Assembly: GCF_900113375.1 (NCBI RefSeq)
Contig: NZ_FOPC01000008.1
Coordinates: 124,001-188,000 of the forward strand
Direction: 5' to 3'
DNA: 64,000 nt
DNA from: Algoriphagus hitonicola
Lineage (GTDB): Bacteria; Bacteroidota; Bacteroidia; Cytophagales; Cyclobacteriaceae
This document shows, in pieces, positions 51,517 through 62,652 of this stretch. The number at the start of each line of letters is the position of its first letter. Within the stretch, counting starts at the first letter, position 1. The position numbers were made by a program, and so were the translations under genes. Under the pieces are notes generated by a model, which saw only the letters and a program-made list of their open reading frames with translations, had not been told where the DNA came from and ran no database searches.

Positions 51517-52866
51517 ATGGCCAATCAGGCAGAAGGATTTGACACTTTTAAATTAAATAAGCAATTGCTCAATGCGATAGCAGAGGCAGGCTATCAGCAT
51601 CCGACTGGAGTGCAGGAAAAGGCGATTCCCCTGGCTTTGGCAGGTCATGACGTATTGGGGATCGCACAGACGGGAACAGGAAAAACTGCCGCTTATGTGT
51701 TACCGATTTTGATGAAGGTAAAATACGCGCAGGGGACTTGGCCGAGGGCTTTGGTACTGGCGCCAACCCGCGAACTGGTCATGCAGATCGAGGAGGTTTT
51801 TCATCAGCTTGGAAAATATACAGACTTGAGGATCGTGTCGCTTTATGGCGGGATAGGCCCCAAAACTCAGATCGAACAAGTGACAGCCGGGGTGGACATT
51901 ATCATTTCTACGCCTGGGCGTTTTCTGGATTTGTATAAAAAAGGGGTGATCCTTACCAAGGAACTCAAAACCATGGTGCTCGACGAAGCGGACAAAATGA
52001 TGGATATGGGGTTTATGCCTCAAATCCGATCCGTATTGGAAGTAATTCCAGTCAAGCGCCAAAACTTGCTTTTTTCGGCCACCTTTGCCCCTCGGGTGGA
52101 TGGTTTGGCGGCTGAGTTTTTGGAGTTTCCCGAGCGGGTGGAAGTGACACCTTCTGCGACTACCGCGGAGACCATTGCCCAAGTCAAGTATTTTGTGCCC
52201 AACATGCGGACGAAAATTAACCTGCTGGAACACTTGCTCGAAAATGAGGAAATCAACCGGGCGATTATTTTTACCCGAAGCCGGAAAAATGCCGAGGAGG
52301 TTTCCAATTTTCTCATGAGAAAAAAAGTAGGGGAAGTGCGGGTGATTCACGCCAACAAAGGTCAAAATACCCGGATCAATTCCATGGAGGATTTTAAGGC
52401 AGGGGAAGTACGGATTTTGGTGGCGACTGATGTGGCTTCCCGTGGATTGGATGTGACGATGGTTTCCCATGTGATCAATTTTGACGTGCCGCTGATTTAT
52501 GAGGATTATGTTCACCGGATCGGCCGAACGGGTCGGGCAGAGCATGAAGGAAAGGCGATTACCTTTATCAATCCTGCTGAAGTATGGCATTTTGAAAAAA
52601 TCGAAGCATTGATTCGAATGGATGTTCCTGAGTTGGGTATTCCCCAGCCGGTGACGATTACGGAGACGCCTTTCGGCGAAAAGCAGATCTATGCCCGTGA
52701 ATTGGATAAGTTAAAACAAAAGGAAAATCCGGACTACAAAGGGGCCTTTCATGAGAAGAAAGCCAAACCTAAGCGAAATATCGGGAAGGGAGAAAAAGTC
52801 AAAGCCAAGAAATCAGGCACCAAGAAAAACCGGAATCAGTTGAAGACGAAAAATCGGAAGAATTAG
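51517..52866 (+). CDS. DEAD-box RNA helicase (RhlE/CshA type)
   Basis: 449 residues with all DEAD-box motifs: Q motif region, IAQTGTGKTAAYVLP (I), PTRELVMQ (Ia), ISTPGRFLDL (Ib), LDEADKMMD (II), FSATF (III), IIFTRSR (IV), VATDVASRGLDV (V) and YVHRIGRTGRAEHEG (VI). A Lys-rich C-terminal tail (KKAKPKRNIGKGEKVKAKK) probably binds RNA. It unwinds RNA in ribosome assembly or RNA decay. Divergent from pyrC, with 33 bp between the starts. Confidence 0.95.
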   Translation: MANQAEGFDTFKLNKQLLNAIAEAGYQHPTGVQEKAIPLALAGHDVLGIAQTGTGKTAAYVLPILMKVKYAQGTWPRALVLAPTRELVMQIEEVFHQLGKYTDLRIVSLYGGIGPKTQIEQVTAGVDIIISTPGRFLDLYKKGVILTKELKTMVLDEADKMMDMGFMPQIRSVLEVIPVKRQNLLFSATFAPRVDGLAAEFLEFPERVEVTPSATTAETIAQVKYFVPNMRTKINLLEHLLENEEINRAIIFTRSRKNAEEVSNFLMRKKVGEVRVIHANKGQNTRINSMEDFKAGEVRILVATDVASRGLDVTMVSHVINFDVPLIYEDYVHRIGRTGRAEHEGKAITFINPAEVWHFEKIEALIRMDVPELGIPQPVTITETPFGEKQIYARELDKLKQKENPDYKGAFHEKKAKPKRNIGKGEKVKAKKSGTKKNRNQLKTKNRKN

Positions 52867-52872
52867 AAAAAA

Positions 52873-52898
52873 AAAGGCCCTGAATGCTCAGAGCCTTT
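52873..52898 (+). terminator. Terminator of the DEAD-box gene
   Basis: AAAGGC-c-CTGA-atgc-TCAG-a-GCCTTT, a stem with one mismatch, followed by ATTCTTTC. It lies between convergent genes and can serve both. Confidence 0.65.
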
Positions 52899-52911
52899 AT
52901 TCTTTCATGTC

Positions 52912-54408
52912 TTATCGTTCTCCTCGGGTATTGGTTCCATCTACCCGAGTTCTGTTTTCTCGGTTGGCCAGATCCCAAGCCGTATGGAAAATTAAATGTG
53001 CCCGCTTGGTCATCAGCGGAAATTCGATCTTGTCCACGGTATCGGTCACCTGATGGTAATCGTCATGTACTCCATTGAAGAAGAAGATGACAGGGATATC
53101 AAATTTTGCGAAGTTGTAATGATCGGATCGGTAGTAAAATCGATTAGGATCATCTTCTGCATCGTAGCGATAGTCTAAGATCAAATCGGTATAGGTGATG
53201 TTGTTGTACTCATTGATTTTTTTCAAATCCGTAGATAGCATCTCCGAGCCGATCACGTAAACATAGTCTTTGTTTTCTGCCTCTTGGTATTCATAGTCAA
53301 TACGACCTACCATGTCGATGTTGATGTTGTTCACCGTATTGGCGATGGGGAATATTGGATTTTCGGAATAGTGCTGAGAGCCCAAAAGTCCTTTTTCTTC
53401 ACCGGTTACATTGAGAAACAAAATGGATCGTCGAGGTCGATTCCCTTCTTTGGCCGCGGTGGCAAATGCTTCGGCAATTTCCATCACAGAGACTGTCCCG
53501 GAGCCATCATCATCGGCCCCATTGAACACTTCCCCAGTAGAGCTCACCCCTACGTGATCGTAGTGCGAAGAAATGACCAAAACTTCGTCTTTTTTATCTG
53601 TTCCTTCGAGATAACCCAGCACGTTGTAAGCCTCAAGTTCAGTTTTTGATTTCACTACCTGATAGGTTGCTTTTTGAGACTTGATGGACTCAGGGTTAGA
53701 TTTTGCTGCTTCTTTCAGCTCTTCGACCGAGGTACCGAAAAGTTCGCCCATTTTATCAGAACTCACCATAAAAATGGGTCTTTGGCTAGTAGGGCTATCG
53801 AAACCTACCCGGCCACGACCCGAAAGGGTTTTGTATCGATTGGCAATCCGGTCAAAATTAGCCTGTCCTTCCATGCTGACGATCACTACCCCAGCTGCTC
53901 CGGCACCCATTACAGCATTCAGAAGATTATTGCTGCGTTCGCCCACCGCCCAAATACCGACAAGTTTGTCAGTCACATCTACTTTGGCTAGGTTTTCGTC
54001 ATTGACTAATCCTAAGAACACCAAGTCAGTTTTGGCTTTCTTTTTCATGTCTCCGTCTCCTGTAAAGACAAAGTCTTCATTCTGCACCAGTTTGTTTCTG
54101 CCTATCTGCAGACTCACTTCCTCAAATTTAGAGCTAACCAAAGGTACCTGCTGAAAGTAGCTCCCATCCACCGGGCCGGTGAGTCCCAGTTCTTTGTAAA
54201 AATCTGCTAAATAATTCGCGGCAATCAAACCCTCTGGGGAGCCGGTATCCCGCCCTTTCATTTCGTCAGAAGCCAAGAAAGTAAGGTGCTCTTCCAAGTC
54301 GTCCGCCGTGATGGTATTGGCGTATTTTACCTGCACCGGATTCTGTGCAAGAGCGCTGAGGGAAAGTCCCAAAGCCATCGCTCCTGTCAATACAAATCGT
54401 TTTTTCAT
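52912..54408 (-). CDS. Secreted M28-family zinc aminopeptidase
   Basis: 498 residues with a signal peptide (FVLTGAMALGLSLSALAQ). A protease-associated (PA) domain with AGAAGVVIVSMEGQANFDRI is inserted. The catalytic zinc domain has VLVISSHYDHVG, NGADDDGSGTVSVMEIAEAF, FLNVTGEEKGLLGSQHY and the metal ligand region IDMVGRID. A last ligand motif is YYRSDHYNFAKFDIPVIFFFNG. It hydrolyses peptides in the periplasm or outside. The start follows the gcvP promoter region divergently. Confidence 0.93.
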   Translation of the reverse strand: MKKRFVLTGAMALGLSLSALAQNPVQVKYANTITADDLEEHLTFLASDEMKGRDTGSPEGLIAANYLADFYKELGLTGPVDGSYFQQVPLVSSKFEEVSLQIGRNKLVQNEDFVFTGDGDMKKKAKTDLVFLGLVNDENLAKVDVTDKLVGIWAVGERSNNLLNAVMGAGAAGVVIVSMEGQANFDRIANRYKTLSGRGRVGFDSPTSQRPIFMVSSDKMGELFGTSVEELKEAAKSNPESIKSQKATYQVVKSKTELEAYNVLGYLEGTDKKDEVLVISSHYDHVGVSSTGEVFNGADDDGSGTVSVMEIAEAFATAAKEGNRPRRSILFLNVTGEEKGLLGSQHYSENPIFPIANTVNNINIDMVGRIDYEYQEAENKDYVYVIGSEMLSTDLKKINEYNNITYTDLILDYRYDAEDDPNRFYYRSDHYNFAKFDIPVIFFFNGVHDDYHQVTDTVDKIEFPLMTKRAHLIFHTAWDLANRENRTRVDGTNTRGER

Positions 54409-54535
54409 AGATTAATTTTTATTTTGATCGCTAAGCTATACATTTTTTTATCCCAGCCATAAACCGTTTACAGGAAAGGAGTGTTGAGAGGTTGAAATTG
54501 TAGGGGTTAAGGGAAAATTATGTTTCAATTAATTG

Positions 54536-54543
54536 TACCTTTG
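54536..54543 (+). promoter_or_regulatory. -7 element of gcvP
   Basis: TACCTTTG matches TAnnTTTG exactly, 60 nt before the chosen ATG at 54604. No -33 TTG at 19-21 nt. It lies inside the upstream in-frame extension (ATG at 54520), which makes that longer start unlikely. Confidence 0.5.
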
Positions 54544-54603
54544 CCGCCAGAAATCACTAGGATTCCTAACCCAAATAGTCATTACCGCTTCCAAAAAAAT
54601 CGT

Positions 54604-57498
54604 ATGAAGATTAACCTTTCGAATGCTGTCAAATTTGAGAGCAGACACAATGGCCCGACTGAGGCAGAGATTGCAGAGATGTTGGAGAAAATCGGCGCCA
54701 GTTCATTGGATGAATTAATCAACCAGACCGTCCCCGAATCCATACAATTAACTCGACCCTTGGACCTTCCAAAGGCCCAACTGGAGTCTGAGTTTATCAG
54801 CAGTTTTAAAAAACTGGCTGCTAAAAACAAAGTATTTAAGTCATTTATCGGGCAGGGCTACTACGATACGATTGTTCCGGGTGTGGTTTTGAGAAATGTG
54901 CTGGAAAATCCAGGATGGTATACCGCCTACACTCCTTATCAGGCGGAGATCGCTCAGGGAAGACTGGAAGCGCTGATTAATTTCCAGACGGTGGTCATGG
55001 AGTTGACTGGAATGGAGCTCGCCAATGCTTCATTACTGGATGAAGGGACAGCTGCTGCGGAAGCGATGACCATGCTTCATGCGGTCAAGCCAAGAGAGAA
55101 AAAGAATGCCAATAAATTTTTTGTAGATCATAAGATTTTTCCTCAGACGAAAGCCTTGCTTGAAACCAGAGCTGAGCCGGTGGGTATCGAATTGGTTTTT
55201 GGTTCAATCGCTGAGCTGGATGTTACTGACCCTGAACTTTACGGTATTTTGTTCCAATACCCGGATGCAGACGGCGCGGTAAGAGATTACTCAGCTATCG
55301 TGGCTGCGGCCAAAGAAAATAAGGTACTGACGGCTTTTGCTTCAGATCTCTTGGCATTGACTTTATTGACCCCTCCGGGAGAAATGGGAGCGGATGTAGT
55401 GGTAGGTTCTGCACAGCGATTTGGTGTGCCCATGGGATACGGTGGACCACATGCAGGTTTCTTTGCTACCAAAGAAGATTTCAAAAGACAAATTCCGGGA
55501 AGAATCATCGGAGTATCCATCGACCGAGCTGGAAACAAAGCTTACAGAATGGCCCTTCAAACCCGGGAGCAGCATATCAAGCGGGAAAAGGCCACTTCCA
55601 ATATTTGTACAGCACAGGTTTTGTTGGCGGTGATGTCCTCTTTCTATGCAGTCTATCACGGTCCCAAAGGCTTGAAAGATATCGCGTTGAGAACCCATGG
55701 CTTGGCTAAGTTGACTGCACAAGCACTCAAAAAAGTAGGTTTGGAAGTTGCAGGACAGGATTTCTTCGATACCATTCAAATCAAAATGAATGAGGTTTCC
55801 CGTGAGCGAATCCGAGGATTGGCTTTGGGAGCGGAGATGAATTTCCGCTATGAAAGTGAGTCAGTTTTCATCACCTTCGACGAAACCAAAACCTTGGCCG
55901 ACGTCGAACAGATTGTATCTATTTTTGCAACTGAAGAAGGAAAACATACCCTCAATCTCGATGAATTGGTCCAAAACCTGGAGCTTTCATTTCCTGAATC
56001 TTTGGCTCGAACCTCTGACTATTTGACCCATCCGGTATTCAACAACTACCATTCCGAGCATGAGATGCTTCGGTATATCAAGCGATTGGAAAACAAGGAT
56101 CTTTCGTTGGTACATTCCATGATTTCCTTGGGTAGCTGTACCATGAAATTGAACGCTACTGCCGAAATGATCCCGGTGACTTGGCCTGAATTTGGACAGA
56201 TTCACCCCTTTGCTCCGATGGATCAGGCCTTGGGTTATCAGGAGTTGTTCACAAATTTGAGAACCTGGTTGACAGAAATTACCGGTTTTGCCGATACTTC
56301 CTTACAGCCTAATTCAGGTGCGCAGGGAGAATATGCTGGGTTGATGGTGATCCGGGCTTATCACATTAACCGTGGGGAAGGACATCGAAATGTAGCTTTG
56401 ATTCCCACTTCCGCTCACGGAACCAATCCTGCATCTGCTGTGATGGCAGGGATGAAAGTGGTTTTGGTTAAGTGTGACGAAAAAGGAAATATTGATGTGG
56501 CTGACTTGAAAGAAAAAGCTGAGGCAAACTCGGAAAACCTTTCCGCTTTGATGGTCACTTATCCATCCACACATGGGGTATTTGAGGAGGCTATTCAGGA
56601 AATCTGTGAAATCATTCATCAGCATGGAGGTCAAGTTTACATGGATGGCGCCAACATGAATGCGCAGGTAGGTTTGACTTCTCCGGGAAGAATCGGAGCA
56701 GACGTTTGTCATTTGAATTTACATAAGACCTTCTGCATCCCTCACGGGGGAGGTGGACCGGGTATGGGACCAATTTGCGTAGCCGCTCATTTGGTGCCTT
56801 TCCTTCCTGGAAATCCTTTGGTGAAAACCGGTGGAACTCAAGCCGTATCTTCCATCTCAGCAGCTCCTTATGGCAGTGCGAGTATTTTGCCGATTTCCTA
56901 TGCCTATATCGCGATGATGGGCGGAGATGGCTTGACGAATGCTACCAAAATGGCGATTTTGAATGCCAACTATATCAAGGAGCGATTGGAAGGCCACTAT
57001 CCGATTCTTTACATAGGAACGAAAGGGCGTGCAGCTCACGAGATGATTGTGGACTGCCGAGAATTCAAATCAGTGGGCGTGGAAGTGGAAGATATTGCTA
57101 AGCGACTGATGGATTATGGATTCCATGCGCCGACCGTATCCTTCCCAGTAGCCGGTACCATGATGATCGAGCCTACCGAGTCGGAAACTAAGGCTGAATT
57201 GGATCGATTCTGTGATGCCATGATTTCAATCCGTGAGGAAATTCGTGAAGTCGAAAACGGCGAAGCAGATAAGGAAAACAATGTGCTGAAAAATGCGCCG
57301 CATACTGCGCAGATGGTTTTGATCGGAGAATGGGATTTGCCTTACTCCAGAGAAAAAGCAGTTTATCCATTGAGCACGGTGAAAGAGAATAAATTTTGGC
57401 CGACTGTAAGAAGAATTGACTCCGCTTACGGAGACAGAAACTTGGTTTGTAGCTGTATCCCAGTGGAGGAATATGCCGATCAGGAAGAACTGGCTTAA
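54604..57498 (+). CDS. gcvP: Glycine dehydrogenase (decarboxylating), P-protein
   Basis: 964-residue PLP-dependent P-protein of the glycine cleavage system, which decarboxylates glycine and loads the aminomethyl group on lipoyl-H-protein. It is the long fused form. The N-terminal half has [44 protein letters not shown], and the C-terminal half holds the PLP lysine in [21 protein letters not shown] (Lys708). The start at 54604 is chosen from the conserved start of [20 protein letters not shown] terminator follows. Confidence 0.95.
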   Translation: MKINLSNAVKFESRHNGPTEAEIAEMLEKIGASSLDELINQTVPESIQLTRPLDLPKAQLESEFISSFKKLAAKNKVFKSFIGQGYYDTIVPGVVLRNVLENPGWYTAYTPYQAEIAQGRLEALINFQTVVMELTGMELANASLLDEGTAAAEAMTMLHAVKPREKKNANKFFVDHKIFPQTKALLETRAEPVGIELVFGSIAELDVTDPELYGILFQYPDADGAVRDYSAIVAAAKENKVLTAFASDLLALTLLTPPGEMGADVVVGSAQRFGVPMGYGGPHAGFFATKEDFKRQIPGRIIGVSIDRAGNKAYRMALQTREQHIKREKATSNICTAQVLLAVMSSFYAVYHGPKGLKDIALRTHGLAKLTAQALKKVGLEVAGQDFFDTIQIKMNEVSRERIRGLALGAEMNFRYESESVFITFDETKTLADVEQIVSIFATEEGKHTLNLDELVQNLELSFPESLARTSDYLTHPVFNNYHSEHEMLRYIKRLENKDLSLVHSMISLGSCTMKLNATAEMIPVTWPEFGQIHPFAPMDQALGYQELFTNLRTWLTEITGFADTSLQPNSGAQGEYAGLMVIRAYHINRGEGHRNVALIPTSAHGTNPASAVMAGMKVVLVKCDEKGNIDVADLKEKAEANSENLSALMVTYPSTHGVFEEAIQEICEIIHQHGGQVYMDGANMNAQVGLTSPGRIGADVCHLNLHKTFCIPHGGGGPGMGPICVAAHLVPFLPGNPLVKTGGTQAVSSISAAPYGSASILPISYAYIAMMGGDGLTNATKMAILNANYIKERLEGHYPILYIGTKGRAAHEMIVDCREFKSVGVEVEDIAKRLMDYGFHAPTVSFPVAGTMMIEPTESETKAELDRFCDAMISIREEIREVENGEADKENNVLKNAPHTAQMVLIGEWDLPYSREKAVYPLSTVKENKFWPTVRRIDSAYGDRNLVCSCIPVEEYADQEELA

Positions 57499-57997
57499 TT
57501 GGATTTAGATGAGAAAAGAGGTTAGTGGAAACGCTAACCTCTTTTTTTTTTTCAATCCCAAACTGTCTAAAATGATGGGTGAAATGTTTTTGGTGGAACT
57601 TCTCCCATTCCTCATGTGTCAAAAATCCAAATCGGGGATGAATCGATTTGAAATCGGGATTTTTCTCAAAAACCTCTTCATATTCTTGAATGCTTTGAAT
57701 CAGTTTTGCTTTAGCCGTGTCCAAATCAGGAAATCGTAAATCTGATAATTCTCCCTTGGAATTTGGTGCTAAAACACCCTTTGGGAATTCCATATCGGTA
57801 TAAATTAGCGCTTGCTTTTGCATCAGCTGTTTTTCATTCGGTTCAAATTCCGGAAGCTTGATTCTACCGCTCGATAGTTTCATGGTAAGGGTCAGATGCT
57901 CCACCATGTGCTGAGGAGTCATGATGCCGAATTGGGCGGGGGTATCGGGATTTAAATGGTTAAGTTGGGATTCTATCAACGAACTGTCCATATCCAT
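57188..57997 (-). CDS. DUF1569/DinB-like protein with antisense C-terminal extension
   Basis: The first 155 residues (from the ATG at 57997) resemble DUF1569-type four-helix proteins: [19 protein letters not shown] and a His-rich end [14 protein letters not shown]. After that point the frame passes through 11 A's and the gcvP terminator hairpin, then runs 311 bp antisense to gcvP. The residues there (from [14 protein letters not shown] on) look unlike any domain. One extra A in the run would end the protein at once (GIEKKKRG then stop), and one fewer would end it after 12 more codons. The annotated extension is therefore doubtful: a sequencing slip, a real frameshift or a genuine readthrough. 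Start could also be at 57991 or 58027. Confidence 0.65.
   Translation of the reverse strand: MDMDSSLIESQLNHLNPDTPAQFGIMTPQHMVEHLTLTMKLSSGRIKLPEFEPNEKQLMQKQALIYTDMEFPKGVLAPNSKGELSDLRFPDLDTAKAKLIQSIQEYEEVFEKNPDFKSIHPRFGFLTHEEWEKFHQKHFTHHFRQFGIEKKKEVSVSTNLFSHLNPIKPVLPDRHIPPLGYSYKPSFCLRKRSQFFLQSAKIYSLSPCSMDKLLFLWSKANPILRSKPSAQYAAHFSAHCFPYLLRRFRLHEFPHGLKSWHHRIDPIQP
57514..57552 (+). terminator. Terminator of gcvP
   Basis: AGAGGTTAGTG-gaaa-CGCTAACCTCT (one T-G wobble) followed by eleven T. On the opposite strand the T-run is a homopolymer inside the DUF1569-like gene. Confidence 0.85.
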
Positions 57998-58135
57998 TTC
58001 TTTAAAAGCTGAAGCTCTAAGATACAATTTTTGTTAAGAGCCATTGTAATTTCGATTTGCGGGCTGTTGAGGATTTTTTCTTTCCTTCCACTTATTTAAT
58101 CCTTTTTCGATTTAGCCACCTATCGCACTAAATAA

Positions 58136-58166
58136 AAAAAGCATCTGAGAGACCCAGACGCTTTTT
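58136..58166 (-). terminator. Terminator of nrdBA
   Basis: On the minus strand AAAAAGCGTCTG / CAGATGCTTTTT, a 12-bp stem with one G-T wobble and a 7-nt loop, followed by further T. It lies 22 bp beyond the nrdA stop. Confidence 0.8.
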
Positions 58167-58187
58167 CCAATTGACGAACTCTAAAAT

Positions 58188-60587
58188 TTAACTTCCGCAC
58201 ATTTCACAGTCATCCGGATTGTCCAGAGAGCATTGCACGGCTTCTTGTTTGGTTGATTTTGCGGCAGCTTCTTCAGCCTTGGCTTTTTCATCCTGAGGCT
58301 CAAAACCCGTCTTATCCAGCGTAAACTTGATCGCCGCAGCGGCAGCCTGAGACCTGAGGTAATACATGCCGGTTTTCAAGCCTTTCTTCCAGGCATAAAA
58401 GTGCATGGAAGTCAACTTGCCGAAGTTTGGATCCTGAAGGAAGACATTCATACTCTGAGACTGACAGATATAAGCTCCACGATCGGCCGCCATGTCGATG
58501 ATGATTTTTTGAGAAATTTCCCAAACCGTCTTGTAAAGGTCCTTGATGTTTTGAGGGATTCCAGGGATATTTTGAACTGATCCATTGGTAGAGATCAATC
58601 GGTTACGCATGGTATCATTCCACATACCCAATTTGATCAGATCCCGCATCAAGTGCTTATTGACGACGATGAATTCACCGGACAAAGTTCTTCTCGTGTA
58701 AATATTGGAAGTATATGGCTCGAAGCATTCATTGTTTCCAAGGATCTGTGAAGTGGATGCAGTCGGCATTGGAGCGACTAGAAGCGAGTTCCTTAAGCCG
58801 TGCTTTTTCACATGCTCTTTCAATTCTGACCAGTTCCATCTTCCTGATTTGGGAGTGACTCCCCACATGTCAAACTGGAATTCTCCTTTTGATGCTGGCG
58901 AACCTTCATAAGTCTCGTAAGTACCTTCTACTTTCGCCAATTCCATGGAAGTTTCCATCGCTGCGTAATAGATGGTTTCGAAAATATCCTCGTTCAGACC
59001 CTTTGCTTCAGGAGAATCAAATGGCATTCGAAGCAAGATAAAGGCATCTGCCAAGCCCTGTACGCCAAGCCCGATGGGCCGGTGACGGAAATTGGATCGA
59101 CGCGCTTCCTCTACCGGGTAGTAGTTGACATCGATGACCTTATTAAGGTTTTTCGTGGCTACTTTGGTGATTTCATATAGTTTCTGATGATCAAAGAACA
59201 ATTTGCCATCAGGACCGGCGGTAACAAATTTTGGCAAGGCCAAAGACGCAAGGTTACACACTGCTACTTCGTCCGGAGCAGTGTACTCGATGATCTCGGT
59301 ACACAGATTGGAGGATTTGATCGTTCCCAAGTTCTTCTGATTGGACTTTCCATTTGCCGCATCTTTGTAAAGCATGTAGGGAGTTCCGGTCTCGATTTGA
59401 GATTCCAATACTTCAAACCAAAGTTCCTGTGCTTTGATGGTCTCGCGCGCTTTTCCTTCGCGCTCGTATTTTTCGTATAGTCTTTCGAATTCTTCTCCGT
59501 GGCAATCCGAAAGGCCAGGGCACTCATTGGGACAGAAGAGAGACCAAGATTCATTTTGCTCCACCCGCTTCATAAACAAATCCGGGATCCAAAGGGCGTA
59601 GAACAAATCTCTGGCTCGCATTTCTTCTTTCCCGTGATTTCGTTTCAGCTCTAGGAAGTCCTTGATATCTGCATGCCAAGGTTCCAAGTAGATTGCAAAT
59701 GATCCTTTTCTTTTTCCTCCGCCTTGATCTACGTAGCGAGCAGTCATGTCAAAGTTTCTCAGCATCGGCACAATACCGTTGGAGACTCCATTGGTGCCTT
59801 TGATGTAAGAGCCTTTGGCTCGAACGTGATGGATAGATAGACCGATGCCGCCTGCTGATTGAGAGATTTTCGCACATTGCTTTAGGGTATCATAAATCCC
59901 GTCGATGCTGTCATCTTTCATGGTCAAAAGGAAGCAGGATGAAAGTTGAGGTTTGGGTGTTCCTGCATTGAAAAGCGTAGGGGTTGCGTGCGTAAACCAC
60001 TTTTCAGAAAGCAGGTTGTACGTTTCGATAACTGAATCGATATCCTCCTTGTGAATACCAACAGCCACACGCATCAGCATGTGCTGAGGTCGCTCCACTA
60101 CTTTGCCATCCAAACGGATGAGATAGGATCGCTCTAAAGTTTTATAGCCAAAATAATCATAACCAAAATCTCGTTTGTAATCGATGGCCGAATCAAGTTT
60201 GGCTGCGTTCTTTTTGATGATTCCATAGACATCAGGATCAATCAATGCCGCGTTTCCACCGGTGATTGGGTTGACATAAGTGTACAACCGTTTCATCGTA
60301 TTTGAAAAAGACTGGCTAGTAGTTTTATGCAGGTTGGAGATCGCAATACGCGCGGCAAGGACAGCATAATCCGGGTGCTTTACCGTGAGGGATGCGCAGA
60401 CTTCCGCTGCCAGATTATCCAGCTCGGAAGTAGTCACTCCATCGTACAGTCCGTCGATTACTTTTTTGGCAACCTCTATCGGTTGGATGAATTTGGGATC
60501 AAGTTCATAGCAAAGGTTTTCGATCCGGGTTGTGATTTTATCAAACCGGACCGATTCGCGTCTTCCGTCTCTTTTTATTACTAGCAT
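58188..60587 (-). CDS. nrdA: Ribonucleoside-diphosphate reductase class Ia, large subunit
   Basis: 799 residues. N-terminal ATP-cone ([25 protein letters not shown]), then the catalytic domain with LSSCFLLTM (catalytic Cys), [29 protein letters not shown] and VCNLASLAL. The ending [28 protein letters not shown] is typical. The C-terminal tail is CEMCGS, the redox-active cysteine pair that is re-reduced by thioredoxin. It makes deoxynucleotides together with NrdB. Downstream of nrdB with a 36-bp gap. Confidence 0.96.
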   Translation of the reverse strand: MLVIKRDGRRESVRFDKITTRIENLCYELDPKFIQPIEVAKKVIDGLYDGVTTSELDNLAAEVCASLTVKHPDYAVLAARIAISNLHKTTSQSFSNTMKRLYTYVNPITGGNAALIDPDVYGIIKKNAAKLDSAIDYKRDFGYDYFGYKTLERSYLIRLDGKVVERPQHMLMRVAVGIHKEDIDSVIETYNLLSEKWFTHATPTLFNAGTPKPQLSSCFLLTMKDDSIDGIYDTLKQCAKISQSAGGIGLSIHHVRAKGSYIKGTNGVSNGIVPMLRNFDMTARYVDQGGGKRKGSFAIYLEPWHADIKDFLELKRNHGKEEMRARDLFYALWIPDLFMKRVEQNESWSLFCPNECPGLSDCHGEEFERLYEKYEREGKARETIKAQELWFEVLESQIETGTPYMLYKDAANGKSNQKNLGTIKSSNLCTEIIEYTAPDEVAVCNLASLALPKFVTAGPDGKLFFDHQKLYEITKVATKNLNKVIDVNYYPVEEARRSNFRHRPIGLGVQGLADAFILLRMPFDSPEAKGLNEDIFETIYYAAMETSMELAKVEGTYETYEGSPASKGEFQFDMWGVTPKSGRWNWSELKEHVKKHGLRNSLLVAPMPTASTSQILGNNECFEPYTSNIYTRRTLSGEFIVVNKHLMRDLIKLGMWNDTMRNRLISTNGSVQNIPGIPQNIKDLYKTVWEISQKIIIDMAADRGAYICQSQSMNVFLQDPNFGKLTSMHFYAWKKGLKTGMYYLRSQAAAAAIKFTLDKTGFEPQDEKAKAEEAAAKSTKQEAVQCSLDNPDDCEMCGS

Positions 60588-60623
60588 AGCTTAACGAATT
60601 TGGGTGGTTGTGTGGATTTATTA

Positions 60624-61604
60624 TTAAAAGTCTTCCCCTAAAGAGAAGCGCTCGGAATCTGTGGCTGGTTCGGTGGATTTCATCACACCTGCTTTTTGGT
60701 AATCACCTACTCGCTTTTCGAAGAAATTGGTTTTTCCCTGGAGAGAAATCATATCCATAAAATCGAATGGATTGGTGCTGTTCCAGATTTTTTCGCAGTC
60801 TAGCTCCACCAAAAGACGATCGGCTACGAACTCAATGTATTGGCACATCAAGTCGGCATTCATTCCGATGAGTCTAACGGGAAGGGCATCGGTGACAAAT
60901 TCTTTTTCGATCTCCACAGCATCTTTGATGATGGCGGTGACGGTTTCCTTGGGAAGTGGATTGACCACGTGTTTGGTGTAGAGGTGACAGGCAAAGTCGC
61001 AATGCAAGCCCTCGTCACGGGAAATCAATTCGTTGGAGAAAGTCAATCCCGGCATCAAGCCTCTCTTTTTCAACCAGAAAATAGAGCAGAAAGATCCGGA
61101 AAAGAAGATTCCTTCTACTGCGGCAAAAGCGATCAATCGCTCTTGGAAATTACCGTTGTCGATCCATCGAAGAGCCCAGTCGGCTTTTTTCTTTACGCAG
61201 TCAATATGCTCGATGGCATTGAGCAGTTTATCGCGCTCAGCGCCGTCTTTGATGTACGTGTCTATTAAAAGGCTGTAAGTTTCGGAGTGGATGTTTTCCA
61301 TGGCAATCTGAAAGCCATAGAAAAATTTTGCCTCGGTGTACTGCACTTCAGATACAAAGTGCTCGGCGAGGTTTTCGTTTACGATCCCATCACTGGCTGC
61401 GAAAAAGGCAAGTACATGGGAAATGAAATGTCTTTCCCCATCATTGAGATTTTTCCAGTCCCGCATATCCTGGCCGAGGTCGATTTCCTCCGCAGTCCAA
61501 AAACTAGCTTCCGCCTTTTTATAATACTGCCAGATATCTGCATGCTGAATGGGGAATAAAACAAAGCGATTCTTGTTCTCTACTAAAATGGGTTCTTCTT
61601 GCAT
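60624..61604 (-). CDS. nrdB: Ribonucleoside-diphosphate reductase class Ia, small subunit
   Basis: 326-residue ferritin-like subunit with the di-iron ligands and tyrosyl radical. Landmarks are [65 protein letters not shown] and [40 protein letters not shown], followed by a C-terminal tail. It precedes nrdA in the same minus-strand operon. A 700-bp intergenic region lies upstream. Confidence 0.96.
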   Translation of the reverse strand: MQEEPILVENKNRFVLFPIQHADIWQYYKKAEASFWTAEEIDLGQDMRDWKNLNDGERHFISHVLAFFAASDGIVNENLAEHFVSEVQYTEAKFFYGFQIAMENIHSETYSLLIDTYIKDGAERDKLLNAIEHIDCVKKKADWALRWIDNGNFQERLIAFAAVEGIFFSGSFCSIFWLKKRGLMPGLTFSNELISRDEGLHCDFACHLYTKHVVNPLPKETVTAIIKDAVEIEKEFVTDALPVRLIGMNADLMCQYIEFVADRLLVELDCEKIWNSTNPFDFMDMISLQGKTNFFEKRVGDYQKAGVMKSTEPATDSERFSLGEDF

Positions 61605-62262
61605 CGTTCTCTTTGGTTTATTTAATGTCTTTTTTTAATGATGTTGTTTTCAGGCTTCTAGCTTCAATAAAACTGGCCGGGGATAGCAAAGGCTGCCTTT
61701 TCAGAACAGCCTCTGAACAAATATGTGAACCAAAATCCAGAAAAAAAACCCCGAAAGGTAGAGAAATCACTAATTTTTGAACCTAATTCAAAAATGTATA
61801 ACTACCTATTTTATAATTAGATATAATAACTTAATTCAATCAATAAATTAGCTGAAACAGTCATTTTAGGCGGGGTCAACTTTTTTGAGAAAAGTTGAAA
61901 AAACTTTTTTTACCTAAATTCAAGCTTAATTTTGAACGTCAGTCAAAAACTGAATCTCCGCTTTTCCTTAAATAAACAACTGAAAATCAGGGATGAAATA
62001 CAGCGCTTTTCCAGATGGTCCTTGCTTATCAATCGGTTAAAATTTCAATATTTCATGAATCGGTTCTGATTTTAGCATGGGATTTCACCTGAAATCTGGC
62101 AAAAAACTGGTCTGAAATTTAAGCTCAATAGGACATAAACAGGGTCCATTCCTTCAAAAAATTTACATTTGAAAATCCATGGATCGGATAACCACCTGAA
62201 AAGGGCTTACTTAAGAGTAGGATAAATTTAATGCTCTGTTTTTTTCTTAAAAATCTCTTCCT
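61605..62262. other. Long intergenic region between nrdB and rplU
   Basis: Nearly 660 bp, A/T-rich, without a credible gene. It holds a GGCTG/CAGCC hairpin at about 61690-61713, which in the minus direction lies in the nrdB leader. A 9-bp perfect hairpin TCAACTTTT-ttgag-AAAAGTTGA is at 61876-61898. Two further plus-strand TAnnTTTG matches occur (TAATTTTG at 61927-61934 and TACATTTG at 62164-62171). No NrdR box could be identified with confidence. Confidence 0.4.
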
Positions 62263-62270
62263 TATATTTG
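62263..62270 (+). promoter_or_regulatory. -7 element of rplU-rpmA
   Basis: TATATTTG matches TAnnTTTG, preceded by a T-run at the -33 position. It lies 36 nt upstream of the rplU ATG at 62307. Confidence 0.65.
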
Positions 62271-62306
62271 CACTCCGATTTTGACAAAGAATCTATAAAT
62301 AAACAC

Positions 62307-62618
62307 ATGTACGCAATTGTAAACATCGCTGGAAAGCAGTTCAAAGTAACAAAAGATCAGTTTGTCTATGCTCCCAAGCTAGACGCAGAAACTGGCGCTT
62401 CCGTGGAATTTGACCAAGTACTATTGGCTGAGGCTGATGGGAATGTGTCAGTAGGTGCACCTGTGCTCGAAGGTGCCAAGGTATCCGGCAAGGTGCTGGA
62501 TCATTTAAAAGGTGACAAAGTGATTATCTTCAAAAAGAAGCGAAGAAAAGGCTACAAAAAGAAGAATGGTCACAGACAGGATTTCACTAAAATATTGATC
62601 GAAAATATTTCACTTTAA
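62307..62618 (+). CDS. rplU: 50S ribosomal protein L21
   Basis: 103 residues, the normal length. MYAIVNIAGKQFKVTKDQF is the L21 N-terminus, and KVIIFKKKRRKGYKKKNGHRQDFTKILIENI is the RNA-binding C-terminus. The start at 62307 is set by this N-terminus, although the frame stays open 39 bp upstream through the promoter. rpmA follows after 34 bp, the usual L21-L27 pair. Confidence 0.97.
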   Translation: MYAIVNIAGKQFKVTKDQFVYAPKLDAETGASVEFDQVLLAEADGNVSVGAPVLEGAKVSGKVLDHLKGDKVIIFKKKRRKGYKKKNGHRQDFTKILIENISL

Positions 62619-62652
62619 GTTTTCATTCAGAAAACCATAAACGAATAGAACC

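Noticed and set aside
51700..52590. 296-codon open frame antisense to the DEAD-box helicase gene
   Set aside because: It lies wholly inside a gene with all helicase motifs and its protein shows no domain; it is a shadow produced by codon bias.
54536..54603. Glycine riboswitch upstream of gcvP
   Set aside because: Only about 60 nt lie between the -7 box and the ATG, with none of the conserved glycine aptamer features.
61994..62041. 15-codon frame in the nrdB-rplU gap as a leader peptide
   Set aside because: Too short, no biased codons and no hairpins placed like an attenuator.
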